Shown: positions 18,063-25,082 of the stretch, one piece after another | Layout of the letters: every line of letters starts with the position of its first letter | Position numbering within the stretch: the stretch's first letter is position 1 | Assembly: GCF_003858645.1 (NCBI RefSeq) | Contig: NZ_RQJP01000002.1 | Location: forward strand, 372,001 to 436,000 | Reading direction: 5' to 3' | Origin: Larkinella knui | Lineage (GTDB): Bacteria; Bacteroidota; Bacteroidia; Cytophagales; Spirosomataceae | Length of the DNA stretch: 64,000 nucleotides | Notes under the pieces: model-generated | Told to the model about the DNA's origin: nothing | Databases searched by the model: none | Seen by the model: only the letters and a program-made list of their open reading frames with translations | Position numbers and translations under genes: made by a program

Positions 18063-18746
18063 TTATTTTTCTTCGTTCAGAATATCGCCGGGCAAGGCCT
18101 TGGGTTCGGCTTTCAGCGGGTCATATTGCTGCGTCAGTTCATTCAATTTCCGCTGCTCATTTTCGGGCAATTCGAGTTGCCAGCCCATCGAGTCGGCCAA
18201 TTGATACATCATAAACTGAATCTGGTTGTTGGCAATCCGCGGCAAATCGCTCTCCATCGCCCGATCGAGCATGGTCTGTTTGGATTCATCGAGCAGCCGC
18301 GTATAATCTTCACTCCGAAAATGATTCAGATACCCCGGATCAATGTCGTAAAATTTATAGTCGGTATCAATCGACAACACCTGCGGTTCGGGAAACGACT
18401 CGATAATCAGTTTCTTTTCACCCAACTCCGGTTGCCGAAACCGGATCTTGGCAAAATCGAATCCGACCAGCACTTTGGCCTTTGCAATGATTAACGCTTT
18501 TTTGGGATCATTTATGAAATAGAGAAACTTTTTATCGTCCTGATAACTCAGTATTTCCGTAAAATATCCCTCGGCCATCACCACTTTAAAAACTTTCTCG
18601 ATCCGATCCAGCAATACCGTCGATTCCTTGCGGACATCGGTTACCGGATTCGCCTTTTTTTTGCGCCACCAGTTTGAGACAGCCACGCCCCCAAAACCGC
18701 CTAACAGCAGCGTGATGAAAATAAATAACGTATTCGAAGACTCCAT
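18063..18746 (-). CDS. DUF4230 domain-containing membrane-anchored protein
   Basis: A 227-residue protein with one N-terminal membrane segment (LFIFITLLLGGFGGVAVSNWW) followed by a positive stretch. A soluble domain then shows VFKVVMAEGYFTEIL, KKALIIAKAKVLVGFD and YLNHFRSEDYTRLL, the DUF4230 pattern. Positive-inside topology suggests that the bulk lies in the cytoplasm. Function unknown. It is the first gene of a pair with the M1 peptidase and is divergent from miaA. Confidence 0.85.
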   Translation of the reverse strand: MESSNTLFIFITLLLGGFGGVAVSNWWRKKKANPVTDVRKESTVLLDRIEKVFKVVMAEGYFTEILSYQDDKKFLYFINDPKKALIIAKAKVLVGFDFAKIRFRQPELGEKKLIIESFPEPQVLSIDTDYKFYDIDPGYLNHFRSEDYTRLLDESKQTMLDRAMESDLPRIANNQIQFMMYQLADSMGWQLELPENEQRKLNELTQQYDPLKAEPKALPGDILNEEK

Positions 18747-18847
18747 ACAAGAGTTGGATAGTTAACGAAAGGTACAGACTTTTGCAGTACTACAAAAACA
18801 AACCGCTCTCAGTTAAGACGCCAGAAAATGGATTTAGTTTCTACTCC

Positions 18848-19771
18848 ATGACGAATAAATTAGTGATTGTTATTGCCGGACCAACCGCCGTCGGAAAAAC
18901 CAGTCTTGGCGTCCGGTTGGCAAAGGCGTTGCAAACGGACGTCGTTTCGGCGGATTCGCGCCAGTTTTACCGCGAACTTACGATCGGAACGGCCAAACCG
19001 ACGGCAGACGAAATGCAGGGCGTACGACACCATTTCATTGATTCCCACAGCATTATGGAGCCGGTAAGCGCCGGTCAATACGAGCGGGAAGCCTTAACTG
19101 TTATTGACGATCTGTTTCAGAAAAAGAATGTGGTGATTTTGTCCGGCGGAACGGGCCTGTACATCAACGCCGTTTGTTTCGGGCTTGACGACGTTCCGCA
19201 AGCCGAACCCGATTTGCGCGCCGAACTGATGAACCGGCTCGAAACGGAAGGGCTGGAACCGCTCCGCGAACAACTCCGGCTGCTGGACCCGGTTTATGCC
19301 GAAACCGCCGATCTGCAAAATTCGCAGCGCGTTGTCCGGGCGCTGGAAGTCAGCATAAGTTCAGGAAAACCGTATTCCTCTTTCCGCAAACAGGATACCA
19401 ACGGTCCCGCTTCCCGGCCATTCCAGACGGTTTTCATCGCTCTGGATCGTCCGCGCGACGAACTCTATGACCGAATCGACCGCCGGATGGATGAGATGCT
19501 CGCCCACGGGTTGATCGAGGAGGTTCGCTCGCTGCTGCCCTACCGCCAGTCTACGGCTTTGCAAACCGTTGGTTACAAGGAAGTTTTCGGGTATTTAGAC
19601 GGCGACTATGATTACGCCGAAATGGTCCGGCTACTCAAACGCAACTCCCGGCGCTATGCCAAACGCCAGTTGACCTGGTTCCGACATCAGGGAAATTACC
19701 ACTGGTTTGGGGCGGAGGAATATGAAGAAATCAGCAAAATGGTCGAAGGGCTTGCCAATTCGTTGAATTGA
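18848..19771 (+). CDS. miaA: tRNA dimethylallyltransferase MiaA
   Basis: A 307-residue enzyme that puts a dimethylallyl group on N6 of A37 in tRNAs reading UNN codons. The P-loop GPTAVGKTSLG opens the protein. It is followed by SADSRQFYRELTIGTAKP, HHFIDSHSI, GGTGLYINAVCFG and the C-terminal tRNA-contact part GYKEVFGYLDGDYDYAEM and YAKRQLTWFR. The ATG at 18848 is chosen because it puts the P-loop at the usual distance from the start; the upstream in-frame TTG at 18782 would add 22 residues unlike the family. It is cytosolic and divergent from the DUF4230 gene. Confidence 0.97.
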   Translation: MTNKLVIVIAGPTAVGKTSLGVRLAKALQTDVVSADSRQFYRELTIGTAKPTADEMQGVRHHFIDSHSIMEPVSAGQYEREALTVIDDLFQKKNVVILSGGTGLYINAVCFGLDDVPQAEPDLRAELMNRLETEGLEPLREQLRLLDPVYAETADLQNSQRVVRALEVSISSGKPYSSFRKQDTNGPASRPFQTVFIALDRPRDELYDRIDRRMDEMLAHGLIEEVRSLLPYRQSTALQTVGYKEVFGYLDGDYDYAEMVRLLKRNSRRYAKRQLTWFRHQGNYHWFGAEEYEEISKMVEGLANSLN

Positions 19772-19851
19772 AAGGTGCAGTTATGACCCGAAGCCAGAGC
19801 GGCAATGACGGGATCGGGGCGTTTATTTCTGTATTTTTTACAGATTCGGAG

Positions 19852-19920
19852 GGTCGGCTAACAAATGGCAACGTAAAAGCGAATCAGGTTGTCTTTTAAT
19901 TTGACATTTATTAGCCGACC
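19852..19920. repeat. imperfect inverted repeat between convergent genes
   Basis: Positions 19852-19867 pair with 19905-19920 over 16 bases with one mismatch (GGTCGGCTAA and complement). The loop is 37 bases. It lies between miaA (plus) and the rhodanese gene (minus) and may act as a bidirectional terminator or belong to the window's family of long inverted repeats. Confidence 0.75.
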
Positions 19921-19931
19921 TTATTCATTTA

Positions 19932-20240
19932 TTACTGCGCTTTCCGCTCATTCTCGCGATAGGCCAGAATGCCGCCAATCAAGTTCCGAACATTGGAAAA
20001 ACCGTTCTGTTCCAGAAATTGCTGCGCCCGTCCGCTCCGGGCACCCGACCGGCAGTAAATGATAATCTCGTCGTCTCTCAAGTCTTCCAAATCGTCGATC
20101 TGGCTGGGAAGACTTCCGAGTGGATACAGTTGTCCTCCCAGATTATCTTCATCAAATTCGTATTCTTCACGAACGTCGATCAGGTTGACTTTTTCGCCTT
20201 TGTCCAATCGTTCTTTGAGTTCCTGTGCGGTAATGTCCAT
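19932..20240 (-). CDS. Rhodanese-like domain protein (GlpE-like)
   Basis: A 102-residue single rhodanese domain. VNLIDVREEYEFDEDNL is the first CH2 motif and IIIYCRSGARSGRA is the active-site loop, with the cysteine that carries a persulfide. I choose the ATG at 20240 (MDITAQELKERL). A longer frame from 20276 would overlap a TACTTTTG promoter-like element at 20281-20274, and its extra 12 residues do not fit the family. Likely a cytosolic thiosulfate sulfurtransferase or sulfur carrier. It lies behind the T9SS gene on the same strand. Confidence 0.85.
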   Translation of the reverse strand: MDITAQELKERLDKGEKVNLIDVREEYEFDEDNLGGQLYPLGSLPSQIDDLEDLRDDEIIIYCRSGARSGRAQQFLEQNGFSNVRNLIGGILAYRENERKAQ

Positions 20241-20273
20241 CTCCGTGTTTATTTTTTGTAATTCTATGAATGG

Positions 20274-20281
20274 CAAAAGTA
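20274..20281 (-). promoter_or_regulatory. candidate -7 element of rhodanese gene
   Basis: TACTTTTG on the minus strand fits TAnnTTTG. The expected start of transcription near 20267 supports the internal ATG at 20240 as the real start. No good -33 element was seen at the right distance. Confidence 0.35.
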
Positions 20282-20284
20282 GGT

Positions 20285-22177
20285 TTACTTTCGGATAATT
20301 AATTTCTGCACAACGGTCTTTTTCCCATCCGACAACCGGACGAGGTAAAAACCATCGATCAAGTGATTGACATTCAATTGATTTTGCCCGGCCGTCGGGC
20401 GGGCGCTAACCACCAGCCGTCCGTTCACGTCAACGATGTCGATCTGCCGGATAGCCGGATTTTGCCAGATCAGGATACCCGCATTAGGATTCGGAAATAC
20501 CATCAATTGCGTCAGGGCCGCCGGTTCGTCCTCGACGCCGGTGACGGGAGCTTCTTTTCCGGCCCCCATTACCGGCCGAATCATGGGCACTCCTCCCGGG
20601 TTGCTCGGGTCCCAGGACGAACCCCGGCCTTCAAAAATCTGGTTGCCAAACGGGCTATTTTTATCGAACCCAATGGCCACCACATAGTCTTCACTAACCT
20701 GCGTCCACCCGACGTAAAATGTATCGGTAACCGCAATGCCATAGTCGAGCGGAATGTCGACAAAGCCGCTGCGCGAATTGGCATAGCTGATTACGGCCGC
20801 CTTCTGATACAGCACCCGGCCCGGTTTTCCCCGGTCATCCGCGTACAGGCTAAAAACCGCAGCCTTCCCGGCAAGATTCGTTTTCACCGGTGCAAAGCAA
20901 ACCCGCAGCGCCGACACCACATCCGGCTTGTTCAACAGAAACCGCATGGCGACCCGCCCCTGACGTTGCGTGTTCTGAATAGCGGCTTCGGCGGTGCCGT
21001 CGTCAAAAGCATAATAATTATCCAGAACCGTCACGGCAGCAATCGTGTCGTTTCGGCGGAGGTTGACGCCGGGAATGGTGTCGGTGGTTTGAACGGCAAA
21101 CTGAGTTTGCAACAGGGCTTTCTGCCCCGCAAAACCGGCTGGCAACGGCAGCGGTTTCAGAGTCTTCGGTTGCGAACTGAGCGAAGCGATTCCTTCCGAC
21201 GGCGATTGATATTGCTGCAAAACCGCCCCCGTCAGCTGGTCTTTGACAACGGCGCGATACGTTGTAAAGTTGAAGTTATTAAACAGATTGACAATATCGG
21301 TACGGATCGTATCGGCGGTTTCGCCAACCGGATTCAGCAGGTACTGTTTCAGCGGCATAGCCGAATACCGTTTCAAAAACGATGATACGGGCTGTCGGGT
21401 CGCAATGTCTTTGATGTACAGATTAGTGGCCGACCGGCCCCGGTTCATATAAATGTAGTCGAGATGCCAGCTGTCAAATGCGCCCGACGTTCGTCCAAAA
21501 GCCTGAAACCGGAACTGAAAAGCCGCGTGTAGAAACCGGGCCTGGTTTACGGCGACGAACGATTGGGTAAAGTTATTGCTGGCCGTATCGCCCGCCTGTT
21601 TCCAGACCGTCTCCCAGGTTCCCGCCGTAGTCAGAAACTGCAGTCGTAAAGAATCTTCGGCATCGGGAAGTTCACCCAGCCCTTTGCGCTGCCAGTAAAA
21701 ACTCAGAAAAATGGCATCGGCGGCCGTTGTGCCCGAAAGATCGATCGGGTTGGTAGTCAGCGTATCGGTCGGCCCGGTGGCATTCTGATCGGTAAAATCG
21801 TAGGGTGTACCATTGGCCTTCAGGCCGTCGAAGGTGGCAACATTGATCGAAGGGTGGTTGATGGGCAGCGTATTGTTGATGTACACGTTGCTTGGCTGCC
21901 ACAAAGCCGGATTGGGCCGGTCGGTTGCCGTCGCAAAATCGTCAAAAAAAGGCAATTTTACCGCCTGAATCCGGGCTCCGGCGGTTGCCGGTTTGGCTGC
22001 GGGGCCTTCATTTTGAAACGATTCGATGGGCACAATCTGAATCTGGGCCCCCGCCGTTGGCAGAAAAAAGTAAGTCATGAACACCAAGCTGCATGCATGC
22101 CTAACCAACAGTTGCCAACTGCCAATTGCCGATTGAAGACGAGAACCCTGCCTGTTGCGTACGAAATGGTGTTTCAT
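20285..22177 (-). CDS. T9SS type A sorting domain protein, large secreted protein
   Basis: A 630-residue secreted protein. The hydrophobic signal segment (ACSLVFMTYFFLPTAGAQ) comes after an unusually long n-region that reads through repeat-like DNA at 22109-22131. The middle is beta-rich, with a jelly-roll-like part after FFDDFATATDRPNPALWQ and SFYWQRKGLGELPDAEDSL. This resembles the laminin-G or MAM-like segments often seen in Bacteroidota surface proteins. The C-terminus (VFPNPNAGILIWQN to VVQKLIIRK) is a T9SS type A sorting domain. The function is unknown; adhesion or cell-surface structure is plausible. It starts two bases after the stop of the PASTA gene, so they are coupled. Confidence 0.85.
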   Translation of the reverse strand: MKHHFVRNRQGSRLQSAIGSWQLLVRHACSLVFMTYFFLPTAGAQIQIVPIESFQNEGPAAKPATAGARIQAVKLPFFDDFATATDRPNPALWQPSNVYINNTLPINHPSINVATFDGLKANGTPYDFTDQNATGPTDTLTTNPIDLSGTTAADAIFLSFYWQRKGLGELPDAEDSLRLQFLTTAGTWETVWKQAGDTASNNFTQSFVAVNQARFLHAAFQFRFQAFGRTSGAFDSWHLDYIYMNRGRSATNLYIKDIATRQPVSSFLKRYSAMPLKQYLLNPVGETADTIRTDIVNLFNNFNFTTYRAVVKDQLTGAVLQQYQSPSEGIASLSSQPKTLKPLPLPAGFAGQKALLQTQFAVQTTDTIPGVNLRRNDTIAAVTVLDNYYAFDDGTAEAAIQNTQRQGRVAMRFLLNKPDVVSALRVCFAPVKTNLAGKAAVFSLYADDRGKPGRVLYQKAAVISYANSRSGFVDIPLDYGIAVTDTFYVGWTQVSEDYVVAIGFDKNSPFGNQIFEGRGSSWDPSNPGGVPMIRPVMGAGKEAPVTGVEDEPAALTQLMVFPNPNAGILIWQNPAIRQIDIVDVNGRLVVSARPTAGQNQLNVNHLIDGFYLVRLSDGKKTVVQKLIIRK

Positions 22178-22179
22178 TC

Positions 22180-22962
22180 TTACTGTGTATCATCATTTTC
22201 GACCGGCCCGACCACCCACAGGTCGATCACATCGCCTACGCGGATGGTGGCACCGGGTCGGGCCGCCGGGTTTTGCCGGACCACGGTACCGACTTCTTTT
22301 TCAGGATCTTCCACAGGAAGAATCGTGCCAACCTGCAAATTAGAACCCCGAATTGTCATTTCGGCTTCGTCGCGTGGTTTACCTACAACGTCCGGAACGG
22401 CAAACATAGTATTGCCCAATCCGTCGCCAACGACGATGTCAATCTTTGACCCTTTGGCAATCCGCGTACCCGGCAGAATTTCCTTGCCGTTAAACAGTTG
22501 CTGCAAAACCGTGCCCTGGGCCAGATCCGGAATGTATTTTAGTTTTCCCATCTGTAACCCATTGCTAGCCAGCGCATACTGGGCACTCACATACGTCTGG
22601 TCAACCAGCTTGGGCATGGGAATCATCGGCGGGTTTTCGGTGGTGATCGTGATGTATAATTTCCGCCCGGCCTTCACTTTAAAACCGGGTTTGGGATATT
22701 GTGAAACCACCGTCAGCGGTTCGGCCCCGGCCACGTACGTACTGTCACTGACCTCATAGCGCAGGTCGTGATCATTCAGAAAATCCTCCAGTTCAGACGT
22801 ATTCATCCGGCTCAGATCCGGAACGGTGATCGTCTGACCGTGGTGGGTTGTAAAGGGCAGATACACAAAGAAAAAGCCTAAAAACAGAACGGCTAGCAGC
22901 CCTAAAACAATACCAATATGTATGACCAGATCGGTCGTGGAACGCGTGCTGATTTTCGCCAT
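22180..22962 (-). CDS. Membrane-anchored PASTA domain protein
   Basis: A 260-residue protein from the ATG at 22962 (MAKISTRSTTDL). One membrane helix (about 12-34, IGIVLGLLAVLFLGFFFVYL) is followed by three PASTA repeats: TVPDLSRMNTSELEDFL, MPKLVDQTYVSAQYAL and VPDVVGKPRDEAEMTI, ending with DVIDLWVVG. PASTA domains bind peptidoglycan fragments in kinases and penicillin-binding proteins. Here there is no kinase or PBP domain, which is usual for the Bacteroidota family. The soluble part should be periplasmic. An in-frame start at 22989 is possible but less likely. Confidence 0.9.
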   Translation of the reverse strand: MAKISTRSTTDLVIHIGIVLGLLAVLFLGFFFVYLPFTTHHGQTITVPDLSRMNTSELEDFLNDHDLRYEVSDSTYVAGAEPLTVVSQYPKPGFKVKAGRKLYITITTENPPMIPMPKLVDQTYVSAQYALASNGLQMGKLKYIPDLAQGTVLQQLFNGKEILPGTRIAKGSKIDIVVGDGLGNTMFAVPDVVGKPRDEAEMTIRGSNLQVGTILPVEDPEKEVGTVVRQNPAARPGATIRVGDVIDLWVVGPVENDDTQ

Positions 22963-23017
22963 GCAATCACTTTGTAAACGCTTCGTCAAACCACAATATT
23001 AGCGGTTTGCCCGGCGG

Positions 23018-23623
23018 TTATTGATACAACCCAAGCATTTTTTTTATGTATTTTCCCACCACATCAAACTCCAGATTGACCACATCGCCCACCCGAAGGT
23101 CCCGAAAAGTCGTGTGTTCGTAGGTGTAGGGAATGATGGCAACCCGAAATGAATCCGGCTCCGAATTGAAAACGGTTAAACTAACCCCATTGATACAAAT
23201 CGAGCCTTTTTCAACCGTGATATTGTTCTCCCTGGGATCATCGGACGCCAGTCGGTACTGAAAGTCGAACAGCCAGCTCCCATTCTGGTCGGCGATGCCG
23301 GTAACGATCCCCGTCTGATCGACATGGCCCTGAACAATGTGGCCGTCAAACCGTCCGTTGGCGGGCATACACCGCTCCAGATTGACCCGGTCGCCGGTTT
23401 TTACCTGACCCAGATTCGTTTTTTTCAATGTTTCCTCCACCGCCGTTACGGTATACGTCTCCCCGCTCACGGAAGTCACCGTCAGGCAGACGCCGTTGTG
23501 GCTCAGACTCTGGTCGACTTTTAATTCGGGTGCAATTCGGGATTTCAGATGAAATGTGAGGTTGGTGCCTTCGGCGGTGATGTCGGTAACTTCGCCGGTA
23601 GCTTCAATTATTCCGGTAAACAT
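23018..23623 (-). CDS. ribE: Riboflavin synthase alpha chain
   Basis: A 201-residue enzyme with the two lumazine-binding repeats of the family. The first begins MFTGIIEATGEV and includes SHNGVCLTV. The second begins around GHIVQGHVDQTG and includes EKGSICINGVSLTV. It dismutates two 6,7-dimethyl-8-ribityllumazine molecules to riboflavin in the cytosol. The 99-base upstream gap is too short for an FMN riboswitch and none was seen. No other rib gene is adjacent. Confidence 0.97.
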   Translation of the reverse strand: MFTGIIEATGEVTDITAEGTNLTFHLKSRIAPELKVDQSLSHNGVCLTVTSVSGETYTVTAVEETLKKTNLGQVKTGDRVNLERCMPANGRFDGHIVQGHVDQTGIVTGIADQNGSWLFDFQYRLASDDPRENNITVEKGSICINGVSLTVFNSEPDSFRVAIIPYTYEHTTFRDLRVGDVVNLEFDVVGKYIKKMLGLYQ

Positions 23624-23696
23624 AATTTTCTTACCCTTGGATTAAGCAGAGTAAAGAATGAACAGGATGCACCGGAGAAGAATTCCGTCATTCTAC

Positions 23697-23717
23697 CCAC
23701 AGACTGAAGTCCGTGCG
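23697..23717. repeat. copy of the AGTCCGTG repeat word
   Basis: The word ccacagactgaagtccgtgcg resembles the arm of the inverted repeat at 1171-1191 (ccacggactaaagtccgggcg), with four differences over 21 bases. It sits directly behind the cupin gene on the minus strand and next to a T run. Confidence 0.45.
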
Positions 23718-23722
23718 TTTTT

Positions 23723-24085
23723 TTAAGCAGTGGCCCCATCGAATTCAACCGGATCATCGTATTCATTTGAAATAACCAGCAAAAAGGCTCCGCTGGTCAA
23801 TTCGTCAATTCGATGCCAGACTTCCGGCTCCAGGAGCAGGCATTTTTTGGGGTCATCCAACCAGAAAAAATTGTCAGTACCGCTGCCCTGAATGCCAATC
23901 CGGCACTGTCCGTTCAGACACAGAATCGCATGCCAGGCTTTCGGATACCGGCGTCCAACCCACCGATTTTCTTCCGCTTCATCGATGTAAAAAACGCGTT
24001 TGATCGATCCCGGCAGCACTTTTTCAATCACCGTCAGATTACCGGAATCAGAAGAAAACGTATCCAAATACAAAAGTTGAGCCAT
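23723..24085 (-). CDS. WxcM/FdtA-like cupin with altered active-site region
   Basis: A 120-residue single-domain cupin from the ATG at 24085. Overall it matches the WxcM C-terminal/FdtA family of sugar 3,4-ketoisomerases: VLPGSIKRVFYID, a WHAILCLNGQCRIGIQG strand pair, FWLDDPKKCLLLEPEVWHRI and a SGAFLLVISNEYDDP end. By eye, the family's RGxHAHxK stretch aligns with VGRRYPKA, so the two catalytic histidines look replaced by Arg and Tyr. The usual YDESDYIR tail is also missing. It is probably not an active ketoisomerase. No nucleotide-sugar genes are nearby. Confidence 0.7.
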   Translation of the reverse strand: MAQLLYLDTFSSDSGNLTVIEKVLPGSIKRVFYIDEAEENRWVGRRYPKAWHAILCLNGQCRIGIQGSGTDNFFWLDDPKKCLLLEPEVWHRIDELTSGAFLLVISNEYDDPVEFDGATA

Positions 24086-24326
24086 ACACGTACCTTTACA
24101 AGGGACAATTGTCGGCAAACTACGGAGAAATTCGGCAAAATTGCATCGAAATCACCCTTTCGGACCAACGCATAAAACCGCGGCCAAAACGCTGTAGCCT
24201 TCGGTCAGTGTGAATTGCTGTTGTACAGCAATTGCACCAGCCGCGGGTTTACCCGATGAAACTGATTCGATTTTCTTACAAAAAAACGCAACGAATCCGT
24301 ACTTTCACGACTTAAAACCATCTGTT

Positions 24327-24956
24327 ATGCCTCGGAATCGTTTCTTGCTGGTGGGCCTGTTTCTGATTGTGCTGGCCATCATTTATTATTCCTTTTTTGA
24401 TTCCGGTAACACCGACACCCCCATGGTGACCAATCCGGAGACGTATCGCCTGGAGGTGGCCCAAAAACGAAAGGACAAAGAGAACTTTTTCCGCACCAGC
24501 AGCGAGTCGCCGTTTACGGACAAAAGCAAATTTAAAAGTCTGAGCTATTTCAATCCGGACCCGGATTACCGTGTTGCGGCCCGATTGGAGCCTTTTGCCG
24601 ACAAAAAGAAACTCGTGGTGCATTTAACCGACGGTAGCGAGGAAGTCTACGAGAAATACGCCCATGCGGTTTTTACGATAAAGGGCGAATTATGCCGCCT
24701 GTTGGTGCTCAAACATGAGAATACGCTGTCGATTCTCTTCAAAGATAAAACGAGTGGAAAAGAAACTTACGGCGGTGGCCGCTACATTGACTTTAGCCCC
24801 GACGACGTCAAGGAAAACCGCCTGATCATTGACTTTAATGAAGCCTACAATCCGTATTGCGCCTACAACCATGAGTATGCCTGCCCGCTTCCCCCGCCAG
24901 AAAACACCATTCCGGTAGACGTTCGGGCGGGCGAGAAATATGTTGAAATCAACTGA
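24327..24956 (+). CDS. DUF1684 domain-containing protein
   Basis: A 209-residue protein from the ATG at 24327. One N-terminal membrane segment (FLLVGLFLIVLAIIYYSFF) precedes a soluble DUF1684 domain: KDKENFFRTSSESPFTDKSKFKSL, YFNPDPDYRV, and GGRYIDFSPDD, NRLIIDFNEAYNPYCAYN and YACPLPPPEN. The short cysteine-containing C-terminal part is strongly conserved in this family. Function unknown; probably periplasmic. An upstream in-frame start at 24210 would add 39 unlikely residues. A small hairpin (about 24212-24232) and TACTTTCA (24299-24306) lie upstream. Confidence 0.85.
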   Translation: MPRNRFLLVGLFLIVLAIIYYSFFDSGNTDTPMVTNPETYRLEVAQKRKDKENFFRTSSESPFTDKSKFKSLSYFNPDPDYRVAARLEPFADKKKLVVHLTDGSEEVYEKYAHAVFTIKGELCRLLVLKHENTLSILFKDKTSGKETYGGGRYIDFSPDDVKENRLIIDFNEAYNPYCAYNHEYACPLPPPENTIPVDVRAGEKYVEIN

Positions 24957-25031
24957 GCGTGATGGAGGATGAATAGAATCGGGTGGTTCTGCCACAGTTC
25001 ATCATTCGTCATTAAAATCAGGCAAATCCGC

Positions 25032-25061
25032 TGAATCAAGGTTTAAGACTTGCTATCTTTG
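25032..25061 (+). promoter_or_regulatory. candidate pheT promoter
   Basis: TATCTTTG at 25054-25061 fits the -7 consensus TAnnTTTG, with TTTA at 25032-25035 as a weak -33 element 18 bases upstream. The start of transcription would be near 25068, about 15 bases before the pheT ATG. Confidence 0.5.
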
Positions 25062-25082
25062 TACTCCATTTCCAGTTCCTAT

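Noticed and set aside
23624-23722. FMN riboswitch upstream of riboflavin synthase
   Set aside because: The gap is 99 bases and lacks the conserved FMN-element words.
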